Notes: a model not told the origin generated them from the sequence alone. 44,238 bases of DNA from a candidate division WOR-3 bacterium (GCA_011052815.1 DRIG01000014.1:1-44238); one strand, 5' to 3'; counted from the stretch's first letter, positions 1 through 8,534 are shown. Numbers and translations: made by a program.

Positions 1-225
1 CGACGGTCAACGGCGGCTGGAGCAATAGTACAGCTGGAACTTCCTCGATTGTGGGCGGTGGATATATGAACAAGGCGAATGGTTATACATCGGTTGTTGC
101 AGGCGGAAGGGTTAATACTGCCAATAATTACTATACCGCGATTTGCGGCGGTTACGCCGATACGGTTAACGGTCATTACAGCGGTGCCCTTTCCGGATAC
201 AGTAATCTCGCCGGTGACGCCTCTG
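1..225 (+). repeat. 225-bp direct repeat, copy 1
   Basis: Bases 1-225 are identical to 481-705, an offset of 480 bases or exactly 160 codons. The identity ends at base 226 (c versus t). The left limit is unknown because the window begins inside the repeat. Confidence 0.97.
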
Positions 226-1580
226 CCGATACCGCAGTAGTTATCTGCGGCGGTTGGGACAATTCGGCGACTGCGAGATATAGTTTTGTCGGTGGTGGTA
301 AGAACAATAATGCCCGTGGTTTATACTCAGTGGTCAGTGGTGGTGGAGGTTCGACTGCCGCTGATTCCAATTCTGCCCGTGGTGATTATTCTGTGGTCGC
401 AGGTGGCAGTGGAAACATTGCGACTAATTCTTATTCAACAGTAAGTGGAGGAGGTGATAACACTGCCGGCGGTTCTTATTCGACGGTCAACGGCGGCTGG
501 AGCAATAGTACAGCTGGAACTTCCTCGATTGTGGGCGGTGGATATATGAACAAGGCGAATGGTTATACATCGGTTGTTGCAGGCGGAAGGGTTAATACTG
601 CCAATAATTACTATACCGCGATTTGCGGCGGTTACGCCGATACGGTTAACGGTCATTACAGCGGTGCCCTTTCCGGATACAGTAATCTCGCCGGTGACGC
701 CTCTGTTGATACCGCGGTGGTTGTTTGTGGTGGTTGGAACAACTCGGCAACCGAGAAATATGATTTTATCGGTGGTGGTTCCAGCAACATCACCAGTGGT
801 AATTATGCCGTAGTGGTCGGGGGAGTCGGCAACACCGCCGGTAATAATTATTCTACCGTGACAGGAGGAAGTAGTAACAGTGCCACTGGTTATGGTAGTA
901 TGGTTGCTGGTGGGTTTGACAACAGTGCATCTGGAACGCGTGCCGCAGTAGGTGGTGGAGACAGCAACACCGCCAGTGGTAGTTACAGCTTAGTATGCGG
1001 CGGTAGTAGCAACACGGCCAGTGGTAGTTATGCCGCGGTTGCAGGCGGATTTAACAACACCGCTGATGGTGATTATTCATTTGCATTCGGGCGGTATGCG
1101 AGTACGGCAGGTCATGACAGTGTTGCGGTTTTTGATTGGGGAGCTGGTCTTGGTCATTTCTTCATTGGTACTGATGCGACGAATACGGCTTATCGCCTTT
1201 ATGTGAGTGGTTCGGCATATTGCACCGGTTCCTGGCAGAGCTCTGACCAGGATTTCAAGTTCAATGTCAGACCGCTTGTTCAACCTCTGGAGATTGTTAA
1301 AAATATGAAACCGGTTCGATTCACCTGGAAGCAAGGTTATGAAAAATACGGTATCAGCGGCGGCAAAGATGATATCGGATTCATCGCTCAGGCTCTGCAA
1401 AAAGCTTTACCTGAACTGGTGGCTGAAGGTGCTGATGAGAACCATCTGGCAATTAACTATGATCATATCACGGCGGTTAATACTGCGGCGATCAAGGAAT
1501 TAATCGAAATCGTAGAGAATCAAAAAGCGGAAATCGAGCAACTCCGTGCTGAAGTGGAAAGGTTGAAAAAGGGAAAGTAA
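1..1580 (+). CDS. YadA-head repeat surface protein with C-terminal S74 chaperone domain (5' end missing)
   Basis: The reading frame is open from base 3 with no start codon, so the gene continues beyond the left edge. About 390 visible residues are glycine-rich repeats of roughly 15 residues (GG..N.A.G.YS.V.), the pattern of YadA-like trimeric adhesin heads, which fold as left-handed beta-rolls. Then comes a peptidase S74 intramolecular chaperone domain. Numbered from the GTG at base 51, the SDQDFK motif supplies the expected Ser398/Lys403 self-cleavage dyad, followed by PVRFTW and IGFIAQ. The last 30 residues are a heptad-rich coiled coil (IKELIEIVENQKAEIEQL). By analogy with the family, the protein should trimerise and release its chaperone tail by self-cleavage. 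A 480-base internal duplication is present. It is paralogous to the gene at 5028, sharing the SGYSNLAGDA segment. Surface location is inferred. A phage tail fibre is less likely, because no phage genes are nearby. Confidence 0.85.
   Translation, partial: TVNGGWSNSTAGTSSIVGGGYMNKANGYTSVVAGGRVNTANNYYTAICGGYADTVNGHYSGALSGYSNLAGDASADTAVVICGGWDNSATARYSFVGGGKNNNARGLYSVVSGGGGSTAADSNSARGDYSVVAGGSGNIATNSYSTVSGGGDNTAGGSYSTVNGGWSNSTAGTSSIVGGGYMNKANGYTSVVAGGRVNTANNYYTAICGGYADTVNGHYSGALSGYSNLAGDASVDTAVVVCGGWNNSATEKYDFIGGGSSNITSGNYAVVVGGVGNTAGNNYSTVTGGSSNSATGYGSMVAGGFDNSASGTRAAVGGGDSNTASGSYSLVCGGSSNTASGSYAAVAGGFNNTADGDYSFAFGRYASTAGHDSVAVFDWGAGLGHFFIGTDATNTAYRLYVSGSAYCTGSWQSSDQDFKFNVRPLVQPLEIVKNMKPVRFTWKQGYEKYGISGGKDDIGFIAQALQKALPELVAEGADENHLAINYDHITAVNTAAIKELIEIVENQKAEIEQLRAEVERLKKGK
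481..705 (+). repeat. 225-bp direct repeat, copy 2
   Basis: Perfect copy of bases 1-225, in frame within the YadA-head region. The lack of even synonymous changes points to a recent duplication or gene conversion. Confidence 0.97.
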
Positions 1581-1584
1581 ATAG

Positions 1585-1613
1585 TTGACAGAGGTATGAA
1601 AAATAATTATAAT
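1585..1613 (+). promoter_or_regulatory. Promoter of the 1660 gene
   Basis: TTGACA at 1585-1590 and TATAAT at 1608-1613, spacer 17 bp, just after the S74 gene stop. The transcript would carry a leader of about 40 bases containing the GGAGG at 1651-1655. It probably drives 1660, 3848 and 5028, since no comparable promoter is visible between those genes. Confidence 0.75.
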
Positions 1614-1659
1614 ATATAATTAGAGTTATTAAAATGGGAACAGAACACGAGGAGGAAAT

Positions 1660-3801
1660 GTGAAAAAAATGATAATGCTTTTGTTCCCGTTATTATTGGC
1701 GGCACAGAGTTATGTATTGAAAAGAGATGTTCTTTCCGCTGGTGGGAGAAAGAGTACTTCAACAAACTATGTGTTGCAGGGAACAATCAGCCAGACTGCA
1801 GTCGGCAGAGTGGAGGATACGGATTACGAAGGAGTGATTGGTTTCTGGCATCCCCCAGAAGGAACTCCGCCTTCTGCACCTTATATATATGTCGCAAAAT
1901 CAAGTCATGACGCGGTGTTGACCTGGAATAAGATAACGACTGATACGCTCGGTAATCCTGAAACGATGTATTATTATGTTGTATACAGAAGTACATCGCC
2001 TTCTTTTATTCCAGGTCCGTCAGATTCGGTCGGTGCAACGATCCAGCCGGATACCACATTTACCGACACAGGAGTTCTTGATTCCACATCCAGTTACTAC
2101 TATCTCGTAAAGGCGGTCGATGTCGCAGGCAACCGCAGTAAAAAATCGAATATGGGGTATGTTTTTCATAAAGCGTTTGTTGAGAATCCATCTGCTACTG
2201 ATAAAAACTGGACAAGCATACCATGGCACAGCGAATACTCCACGGTTTCGGATTTAACAACAGACTTGAGCCCTTCTGGAGATCCACTGACCAAGATCAC
2301 GAACTTACGTGATGATCAGTTGTATGAGAGTTATACCTGGACCACAGTGCCGTTTCCTCATTGGTCAGGTACTGATTTTGCAATTACTTCTGGCCGTGGT
2401 TATGAGATGGTGACGGCGAAGGATACTTCTTTGATACTGGTTGGTTCAAACAATCCCGACGGTTCGATTACTTTGAATGAGAATCCGTCGGCTACTGATA
2501 AAAATTGGGTTTCGATACCGTACAATGCAGTTTATAATACAGTGAGCGATATTACAGATGAATACAGTCCTTCTGGAGATCCGCTGACCAAGATAACGAA
2601 TTTACGTGATGATCAGTTGTATGAGAGTTATACCTGGACCACAGTGCCGTTTCCTCATTGGTCAGGTACTGATTTTGCAATTACTTCTGGCCGTGGTTAT
2701 GAGATGGTGACGATAAATGATACGTCGTGGAATCCCACAGAGTACACAAATTCATCAAAGGAAGCATATATTTTGAGTAAGAGAGAGTATCCGGATGTAG
2801 AGGTTTGTTTGGGGACATCTGCTGAATCTGACCGTGCTCCTCTCTGGAGAGTAGATGTTTCAAATACAGATCTTTTATCTCTTGAAGGAACCCGTCGGAT
2901 AAACTATGATGATGCCGAGAAATATAGGCCGTTAAGCACGGAAGCAAGCTTCGAACACAACTACCGTGAGGTGGGCATTTCTCATGTTGTACATGCATAT
3001 TTCGAGTTGGAAGGGTGCAGCGACATTGTCTTTACGGCATATCGGTTGAATAATCCTAATGATGTACTGACTGATTGTCTTATCGGCTGTGGCGTTGAAC
3101 GTTGGAAGTCATTTGGGGCGCTCTGGTTTGATACGGGGAATTTCAAACAACCGTGGAAAGATGGTGAAGAGGTTATTCTTATTGTAGAGGCGGTGAAAGA
3201 CGGCCAGGCATACTTCAGTGTTTCGGAATTCAAATTGAATTCACTGGTCGACATTCAGGAATTGGGAGAGATTGTATTAACACCTTTTCCTCAACCTGCT
3301 TTACTGGAATCATCGAATAAGATAACCTGGCAGAGAACGGATGAAAATGCTGTTATCGGCTACAGCCTGTATCAAGGCAATGAAAGGTTGAATAATAGAA
3401 TTCTGGTAGAAAATGATTATCCGACAGGCAGTGAACTTACTTTGAAACCTGTGATTAAAGGCGGTTATGAAACTGTTTATGATTCCCGGAAAGTTCAAAC
3501 TATATCAGGAAAACACTATACACCATTGTGTTATTCTTTTAGTGTCTATCCAAGCCTCTTCAGTAAAAATACGGAGATTACTTATGTTATTCCGCATCAA
3601 ACAGAAATCAGCATCAAGATTTATGATATCACGGGCAGAGAAGTCAAAACCCTGTTTTCAGGGAAGAGTGATTCTGGTTATTACCAATTAAATTGGAACG
3701 GTATTGATGATGTGGGAAGAATTGTTGCTGCAGGGGTTTATTTTATTCGGTTTAGTGCGGAAAAATACAGAAGCTGCCGTAAAATTGTTTTCGTCCGCTA
3801 A
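1660..3801 (+). CDS. Secreted protein with FN3 domain, two ~99-residue repeats and type-IX-like sorting domain
   Basis: The GTG start lies 4 bases after GGAGG; an ATG at 1669 is an alternative. An N-terminal signal peptide (MKKMIMLLFPLLLAAQS) is followed by a segment of the 'S.GG..ST.NY.L.GTI.Q' type seen in secreted proteins of candidate phyla. A fibronectin-III-like domain covers about residues 70-165. Then come two copies of a module beginning ENPSATDKNW, offset by 99 residues. The final 90 residues form a FlgD-like/type A sorting domain (IYDITGREVKTL, GVYFIRF) ending KIVFVR, the usual basic end for type IX secretion cargo. I do not recognise a catalytic domain. It is the first gene after a clear promoter and is followed at 46 bases by another sorting-domain gene. 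Export to the surface is inferred from the C-terminal domain. Confidence 0.85.
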   Translation: MKKMIMLLFPLLLAAQSYVLKRDVLSAGGRKSTSTNYVLQGTISQTAVGRVEDTDYEGVIGFWHPPEGTPPSAPYIYVAKSSHDAVLTWNKITTDTLGNPETMYYYVVYRSTSPSFIPGPSDSVGATIQPDTTFTDTGVLDSTSSYYYLVKAVDVAGNRSKKSNMGYVFHKAFVENPSATDKNWTSIPWHSEYSTVSDLTTDLSPSGDPLTKITNLRDDQLYESYTWTTVPFPHWSGTDFAITSGRGYEMVTAKDTSLILVGSNNPDGSITLNENPSATDKNWVSIPYNAVYNTVSDITDEYSPSGDPLTKITNLRDDQLYESYTWTTVPFPHWSGTDFAITSGRGYEMVTINDTSWNPTEYTNSSKEAYILSKREYPDVEVCLGTSAESDRAPLWRVDVSNTDLLSLEGTRRINYDDAEKYRPLSTEASFEHNYREVGISHVVHAYFELEGCSDIVFTAYRLNNPNDVLTDCLIGCGVERWKSFGALWFDTGNFKQPWKDGEEVILIVEAVKDGQAYFSVSEFKLNSLVDIQELGEIVLTPFPQPALLESSNKITWQRTDENAVIGYSLYQGNERLNNRILVENDYPTGSELTLKPVIKGGYETVYDSRKVQTISGKHYTPLCYSFSVYPSLFSKNTEITYVIPHQTEISIKIYDITGREVKTLFSGKSDSGYYQLNWNGIDDVGRIVAAGVYFIRFSAEKYRSCRKIVFVR
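2305..2712 (+). repeat. 111-bp perfect direct repeat inside the 1660 gene (2305-2415 and 2602-2712)
   Basis: The two copies are identical base for base at an offset of 297 bases (99 codons). They encode the segment from about RDDQLYESYTW to GRGYEMVT. The flanking parts of the 99-residue module have diverged, so the core has been duplicated recently or homogenised by gene conversion. Confidence 0.95.
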
Positions 3802-3847
3802 AATCAGAGGGCATGATTCTGGTTGAGAAAATGATAGGAGGATTTGT

Positions 3848-4984
3848 ATGAGAATCTTGGGCAGGATGTTATTTTTGTTGTTTGTAGGAATTGGGTTGGT
3901 CTTCAGTCAGTCTCACGAGGTGATTCAGGCTGTTTATATCTGGCCTGATGGCGTTGATACAACGGGGAAGCATTTTGTATTCTATGATTTATATCATCCT
4001 GAAACTCATTGCCTTGATTTATCTGATCCAGCAACCTATGTTGAAGATTGGACCGCCAGTTGGGATTGTATTGTGTGGCATAGTGATGCAGGTAACTTCC
4101 CGGATTGGCAGGGTGGTGATACCTGTATTGCGTTTGGTTCTTTTGATAGTGCTTATGCTGCGGACCCTTCTGGTTATGGGAACAATCCTAATCATCGAGG
4201 ATATTACTGGTTGTTTTCTGATACACTGGATCCGACTCAAGATCCGCAGTATTGGGATCCCAGCGATACCCTTCGCGTTATGCCAAAGCCGATAGTGTCT
4301 CAGACAGGGGCAGGTGCTGGAGCCAATGATACAATCTGGGTGAAAATTCCCAATCCGAATGAAACCCGTCGTGCAGATCAGACTGAATACGATGTTATGG
4401 GATTCTATCTTGTGGCGGACAGCACAGGTACCGGTACGCCGAATGCCCTTGATGCCGGTAATGTGGTGGATATCGGGTTTGTGGCTGTGCAGGGCGACAC
4501 CGCCGATACTACAGTATTTTATTGTCTGGAAGGTGATTATTTCCTGCCCTGGACACACTGGACCACATATTTCGCATACAAGATCGTAGCCCGACCAGAT
4601 ACAGTCGATGCTTCGGCTGATACAATGGGTTATACAACATACTACTGGTCGCAAAATTCTGATGCGATTGATGTTTACCAGAATGTCGTTGGTTCAAGAG
4701 AGGGAATGATTTTGAAGCCAAAGCCTGGAGTTCTTCGGAGTTTTCCGAATCCTTTTAAAGACAGGATTGAGTTTTTATTGGCTTCTTCGGATGTCGGTGA
4801 CGTAGAATTTAGGGTCTATAATATTAGTGGAGAATTAGTAGCACAGTTTGTAAACGAATCATCCTGTAACCTGGTCTGGTACGGTACGGATAATTCAGGT
4901 AAGAAACTCAGTCCGGGAGTCTATTTTGTCCGGATAACCGGGACAGATATAGATTTGACAGAAAAGGTGATTATTGAGAGATAG
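3848..4984 (+). CDS. Secreted protein of unknown function with type-IX-like sorting domain
   Basis: 378 residues. The start is supported by AGGAGG at 3836-3841. A signal peptide (LGRMLFLLFVGIGLVFSQS) precedes about 270 residues rich in Asp, Thr, Tyr and Trp with no motif I recognise. The last 80 residues are a sorting-type beta domain (SFPNPFKDRIEF, VYNISGELV, SPGVYFVRI) ending KVIIER. Composition and the C-terminal domain indicate a mature protein outside the cytoplasm. It sits between another sorting-domain protein and a YadA-head protein, all on the same strand and close together, so it probably belongs to the same surface-protein transcription unit. I cannot suggest a specific function. 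Confidence 0.8.
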   Translation: MRILGRMLFLLFVGIGLVFSQSHEVIQAVYIWPDGVDTTGKHFVFYDLYHPETHCLDLSDPATYVEDWTASWDCIVWHSDAGNFPDWQGGDTCIAFGSFDSAYAADPSGYGNNPNHRGYYWLFSDTLDPTQDPQYWDPSDTLRVMPKPIVSQTGAGAGANDTIWVKIPNPNETRRADQTEYDVMGFYLVADSTGTGTPNALDAGNVVDIGFVAVQGDTADTTVFYCLEGDYFLPWTHWTTYFAYKIVARPDTVDASADTMGYTTYYWSQNSDAIDVYQNVVGSREGMILKPKPGVLRSFPNPFKDRIEFLLASSDVGDVEFRVYNISGELVAQFVNESSCNLVWYGTDNSGKKLSPGVYFVRITGTDIDLTEKVIIER

Positions 4985-5027
4985 TCCGAACCAAAATTAA
5001 TTTTTTGTATATGTAGAGGGAGGAAAA

Positions 5028-7385
5028 ATGAGGGAGAAAAGAATTTGTTTATCTATGATTATTGCTGCCTTTATATTTTGTTTAAAGGCGGATACAGGTT
5101 TTTCCTTTCAGGTATCAAAGAATGAGGTGCGTTCAGTACCACAATTACTCAATTATCAGGGATATCTGACCGATAGCCTGCAGATTCCGCTTGATGACAC
5201 GCTGGATATGGTCTTCAAGATTTATGATGCGTCAAGCGGCGGCAATGAGTTGTGGAATGAGACCCAGACCGGCGTGATCATCGAACGTGGAGTATTCAGT
5301 GTGTTGTTGGGGAGTGTGAATGCGATACCGGATTCAGTCTTCACCGCCGGTACGGCGCGCTGGCTGGAGTTGACTGTGGGAGGAGAGGTGTTATCACCGC
5401 GCACGCGGATTACATCAGTGGGGTACGCATATACAGCTACCTATTCAGATACTGCGGAGTATGCGCGCAATGCAGTAGCAGATAATGACTGGCAGGTTTC
5501 CGGGAATGATATGTGGTCAATTCCATGGGGGAGCGTCGGGATCGGAACATCCACGCCGGTTTACAAACTTTCAATAGACGGCAAACTCAATGTCTACGGT
5601 GGGGATATCTCGCTTGACGATCACAAAGTGGATCACTGGCAGGATTACAATATCGCCGTCAATACCGGTGGTGTTCTGGGTATCCATTGTGATGGAGGTG
5701 CTCCGGGTCAGGAGTTGAGCCTAAGGACCGACGGTAACCTCTATGTTGACGGAAGTATCGGGGTCGGCACCACCACCCCTGCGGAGAAAATAGATGTCAA
5801 CGGAACGGTTCAGATGATCGGATTCAAGATGCCGACCGGAGCAGCGGATGGTTATGTGCTTACTTCAGACAGCTCTGGAGTTGGAACCTGGCAGCCGAGT
5901 TCCGGGGGTAGTGATAACGATTGGGTTCGGGGAACACCGGACAGCGTTTTATTTACTGCCAATTATCTCAGCATTGCCCGTGGTGGAGCCGGAAATGTGT
6001 TTTATGGAAACAATGTTCACACCCATGTCAATTTCGGGGTTGCATGTACCACAGGTCACAGCGACATCGGCAATGATCCTTACACCACCATCAGCGGCGG
6101 CTACGGTCACAGAGTTCGGGCTGAGTACACGACGATCAGTGGAGGACGCAGGAATTATATTTCCAACCTTGGATATTATGGGTTCATCGGGGGTGGCTCC
6201 AACAATAGTGTCGGAGATGGGTATGCTATGGTTGGAGGAGGTACTAATAACACTGCCGGTGGAAGGAGCTCAGTTGTGTGCGGGGGCTCGAGCAACAGTG
6301 TTAATGAATTATTCTCGACAATAGTCGGTGGGATATCCAATACTGTTGATGGCTATCGTTCTGGTATTCTCGGCGGGCAAGATAATTATGTCAGTGGCAA
6401 CTTCGCTTCGCTGGTTGGGGGGTGTTTCGACACGGTAAGAGCCTGGTATGGAGGCGTCCTCTCCGGTTACAGCAACCTGGCCGGCGATGCGGAGGGCGAT
6501 ACTGCGGCAATCGTTGTTGGAGGTCGGGATAATGCTGCAACCGGTTACTACTGTTTCGTAGGGGGTGGTAAAAATAACCGGGCTGCTTTTGGCTACTCTA
6601 TTACTCTTGGAGGATTTGCTAACGTTGCCGATTCCTACTATGCGGCCGTAATGGCAGGGGAAGGTAACAAAGCCGATGGTTCTTACTCTTTTGTCGGCGG
6701 GGGATTCAATAATGCGGCCCGAGCACTACATTCTACCGTAGCTGGAGGTAATGCGGATACCGTGAATAGCATCGATGGATTTGCTACCAACTATAGCACC
6801 TATGTTTTAAGCAGTCACAGCCGCTCCGCTGCGTTCACTACCAGTCACACTACTTCCTCAAACCAGGTCCGTGCCGCAAATTTTTCGACCGGCACCTTGG
6901 TCTTCACGATGGACCATCCATTTGACCCGATGAATAAGATTCTCAATCAGTATGCGGTCGGTTCTTCTGAGCCGGTATTTGTCTATAACGGCACTGCCTA
7001 TATCAAAGATAACGGTCGGGTCGAGGTGAAACTTCCTGATTACTTTGATGAGATAAACAAGAATCCGAGAATCCAGTTGACCGGAGTCGGGACCTATGAG
7101 ATTTATGTGGCTGAGAAGATTAAAAACAACAGATTCGTTATCGGTGGTAAACCCGGTACAGAAGTCTACTGGACAGTGACTGCGGAACGCAAGGATGTCC
7201 ACGCCCGGATTGCAAAGATTCTTACTCCTGTGGAACAACCCAAGACCGGCCATTTAATCGGCCATTCCTTAGATGACGACGCAATGATCGGCATCTATGA
7301 CCGCATTAAGACCAAGGGTGATTTCCACTGGCTCACTGAAGAAGGCAGACGGGTGCATCAGGAGTCGAAGAAAATACTGAAATAA
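5028..7385 (+). CDS. YadA-head repeat surface protein, full length, non-S74 C-terminus
   Basis: 785 residues. The start follows GGGAGG at 5018-5023. The signal peptide (about 1-26) is followed by a conserved N-terminal module (LLNYQGYLTDS.., ending ..SPRTRITSVGYAYTA) found at the front of many such surface proteins. Residues about 140-290 contain two 'GIGT.TP..KL/KI.V.G' segments typical of S74-type fibres. About 345-580 are YadA-head repeats (GGG..N...G.YS). The C-terminus (about 585-785) is not an S74 domain. It contains a segment GRVEVKLPDYFDEIN...NRFVIGGKPGTEVYWTV that I recall from other FCB-type secreted proteins but cannot name. It shares the SGYSNLAGDA..DTA insertion with the truncated gene at the left edge, so the two are paralogues with exchanged C-termini. 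Attachment to the cell surface is inferred. Confidence 0.85.
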   Translation: MREKRICLSMIIAAFIFCLKADTGFSFQVSKNEVRSVPQLLNYQGYLTDSLQIPLDDTLDMVFKIYDASSGGNELWNETQTGVIIERGVFSVLLGSVNAIPDSVFTAGTARWLELTVGGEVLSPRTRITSVGYAYTATYSDTAEYARNAVADNDWQVSGNDMWSIPWGSVGIGTSTPVYKLSIDGKLNVYGGDISLDDHKVDHWQDYNIAVNTGGVLGIHCDGGAPGQELSLRTDGNLYVDGSIGVGTTTPAEKIDVNGTVQMIGFKMPTGAADGYVLTSDSSGVGTWQPSSGGSDNDWVRGTPDSVLFTANYLSIARGGAGNVFYGNNVHTHVNFGVACTTGHSDIGNDPYTTISGGYGHRVRAEYTTISGGRRNYISNLGYYGFIGGGSNNSVGDGYAMVGGGTNNTAGGRSSVVCGGSSNSVNELFSTIVGGISNTVDGYRSGILGGQDNYVSGNFASLVGGCFDTVRAWYGGVLSGYSNLAGDAEGDTAAIVVGGRDNAATGYYCFVGGGKNNRAAFGYSITLGGFANVADSYYAAVMAGEGNKADGSYSFVGGGFNNAARALHSTVAGGNADTVNSIDGFATNYSTYVLSSHSRSAAFTTSHTTSSNQVRAANFSTGTLVFTMDHPFDPMNKILNQYAVGSSEPVFVYNGTAYIKDNGRVEVKLPDYFDEINKNPRIQLTGVGTYEIYVAEKIKNNRFVIGGKPGTEVYWTVTAERKDVHARIAKILTPVEQPKTGHLIGHSLDDDAMIGIYDRIKTKGDFHWLTEEGRRVHQESKKILK

Positions 7386-7504
7386 GTGAGTAGGTCAGGG
7401 AGAAGGGGTTGGAATAGGCGAGAAGAAATAGACACGATCTTGTTGTGATTAGTTGAATACTTGCCGAGCCGTTTAAAAGTCGATAAACAGGAATATTAAA
7501 TTAC

Positions 7505-7669
7505 TTAATCGTCTTCTTTTTTTCTGGTTTCCAGGTAGGTGCCGATCAGATAACCAAGTACTATCAGAAAGATAATCATCAAGGTACGCCAGAAACCTAC
7601 GGTGGCGAAAAATATTCCGATAACACCCGCGATAACCGCACCCACGAGGGCTTTATTAAAGTTGAACAT
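7505..7669 (-). CDS. DUF2273-type small integral membrane protein, 54 residues
   Basis: This short gene runs from an ATG at 7669 to a TAA at 7505. It encodes two hydrophobic segments, AVIAGVIGIFFATVGFW and MIIFLIVLGYLIGTYL, joined by a short RT turn, with a charged tail (ETRKKEDD). Length, the two-helix hairpin and the 'GFW+TL.I.......GY.IG' pattern fit DUF2273, small membrane proteins often encoded beside Asp23/AmaP envelope-stress genes. No such neighbour is present here. There is no Shine-Dalgarno sequence. A good promoter ends 5 bases before the ATG, so the mRNA is predicted to be leaderless. The assignment to DUF2273 is by pattern only. Confidence 0.75.
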   Translation of the reverse strand: MFNFNKALVGAVIAGVIGIFFATVGFWRTLMIIFLIVLGYLIGTYLETRKKEDD

Positions 7670-7674
7670 ATTCT

Positions 7675-7702
7675 ATTTTATTCAATATTCGTTTTTTGTC
7701 AA
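7675..7702 (-). promoter_or_regulatory. Promoter of the DUF2273-type gene, predicted leaderless
   Basis: On the minus strand TTGACA (7697-7702) and TAAAAT (7675-7680) are 16 bp apart. The -10 element ends 5 bases before the ATG at 7669, so transcription should begin at or within a base or two of the start codon. Confidence 0.7.
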
Positions 7703-7724
7703 TTATTTTATTGAACAGAACTTG

Positions 7725-8432
7725 TCAACCTGTAGAAGAATTATTCTCTTTATTTTGTTGATTCAACCTTTCTCTGCTCTGTAGCTCCGCTTTTTTCAGG
7801 TCTTCCCTTACAAAGAACCCAAGCGTGATTATTAATGCTATTATCAATAAAGCGAACGCCGTTTTAGTGAAAATAAGAAAATCATAGGTGCCGTGTAGCA
7901 CTATAGCAAGGAGAAGACCTTTTATAAGCAGCTGATTTTCCTTCTCTCCCGCGAATCTGGCGCGCCCGATATAGTATCCCATCAGGGCACCGAAAAAGGC
8001 GTGTCCCGGAACAGCAAGGAACGCCCGGGTAATACCGACACTGAGCCCGTGTTGTAGAACATAGAAAATGTTCTCAACGGTTGCAAATCCTAAAGATGCA
8101 GCGACCGTATAGACGATTCCATCCATCACTTCATCAAATTCGGTTGAATGATATATCCACCGTTTTACCGCCATAAACTTCAAGAACTCCTCAGTCGGGG
8201 CGATAATCACGAACGACGATATGAAGATATTGAGCAAGCCTGAACTGATTCTGTTGAGTCCCTGTATCAGGATTATTTCAATAATACCCGCCGGTATCAC
8301 CATCAATGCGCCGATCAAAAATATCTTGATTATCTTCTTTTTGGGTTCTGGCTCATATTTATCCCGATGGTAAAAATACCAGAGGAGAAAAAAACAGGGA
8401 GCAAGGGCGATTGCAAGTAGTATCAATACCAT
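7725..8432 (-). CDS. PrsW-type intramembrane metalloprotease
   Basis: 235 residues, about eight hydrophobic segments. It carries the PrsW family signatures in order: PTEEFLKF (EExxK), GFATVENIFYVL (FxxxE), PGHAFFGALMGYYIG (metal-ligand His) and HGTYDF (HxxxD). Family members cleave membrane proteins within the bilayer. Bacillus PrsW cleaves an anti-sigma factor at site 1, but the substrate here is unknown and no anti-sigma factor lies nearby. The C-terminal 30 residues are polar and probably cytoplasmic. No Shine-Dalgarno sequence precedes the ATG. A promoter with its -10 element 5 bases before the start suggests a leaderless transcript. It is divergent from the gene at 8535 and may be co-transcribed with the small DUF2273-type gene, which also has its own promoter. 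Confidence 0.9.
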   Translation of the reverse strand: MVLILLAIALAPCFFLLWYFYHRDKYEPEPKKKIIKIFLIGALMVIPAGIIEIILIQGLNRISSGLLNIFISSFVIIAPTEEFLKFMAVKRWIYHSTEFDEVMDGIVYTVAASLGFATVENIFYVLQHGLSVGITRAFLAVPGHAFFGALMGYYIGRARFAGEKENQLLIKGLLLAIVLHGTYDFLIFTKTAFALLIIALIITLGFFVREDLKKAELQSRERLNQQNKENNSSTG

Positions 8433-8437
8433 ATAAT

Positions 8438-8465
8438 AATTTAATCATATTTCCGCCGGCGTCAA
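8438..8465 (-). promoter_or_regulatory. Promoter of the PrsW-type gene, predicted leaderless
   Basis: On the minus strand TTGACG (8460-8465) and TAAATT (8438-8443) are 16 bp apart. Only 5 bases separate the -10 element from the ATG at 8432. It lies back to back with the promoter at 8477-8504; the two -35 elements are 11 bases apart. Confidence 0.65.
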
Positions 8466-8476
8466 GTGTGCTTCTA

Positions 8477-8504
8477 TTGACAAGTTTTAAATCCTAATTA
8501 TAAT
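8477..8504 (+). promoter_or_regulatory. Promoter of the 8535 gene
   Basis: TTGACA at 8477-8482 and TATAAT at 8499-8504, spacer 16 bp, both perfect consensus. The leader is about 24 bases and contains AAAGGAG at 8523-8529, so unlike its divergent partner this gene uses a normal ribosome binding site. Confidence 0.85.
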
Positions 8505-8534
8505 AAGAAAAATAAGATCAAGAAAGGAGAAAAA

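Noticed and set aside
4019-4654. 211-codon open frame on the minus strand
   Set aside because: Antisense to the 3848 secreted protein. Its Cys/Ile/His-rich composition is what the complement of Asp/Thr/Tyr codons gives.
1-7385. Prophage origin of the S74/YadA-head genes
   Set aside because: There are no capsid, portal, terminase, integrase or lysis genes nearby, and the neighbouring genes carry bacterial signal peptides and sorting domains.
7723-7728. Minus-strand TTGACA at the prsW stop codon as a promoter
   Set aside because: No acceptable -10 element lies 15-18 bp downstream. The second TTGACA at 7697-7702 has one.
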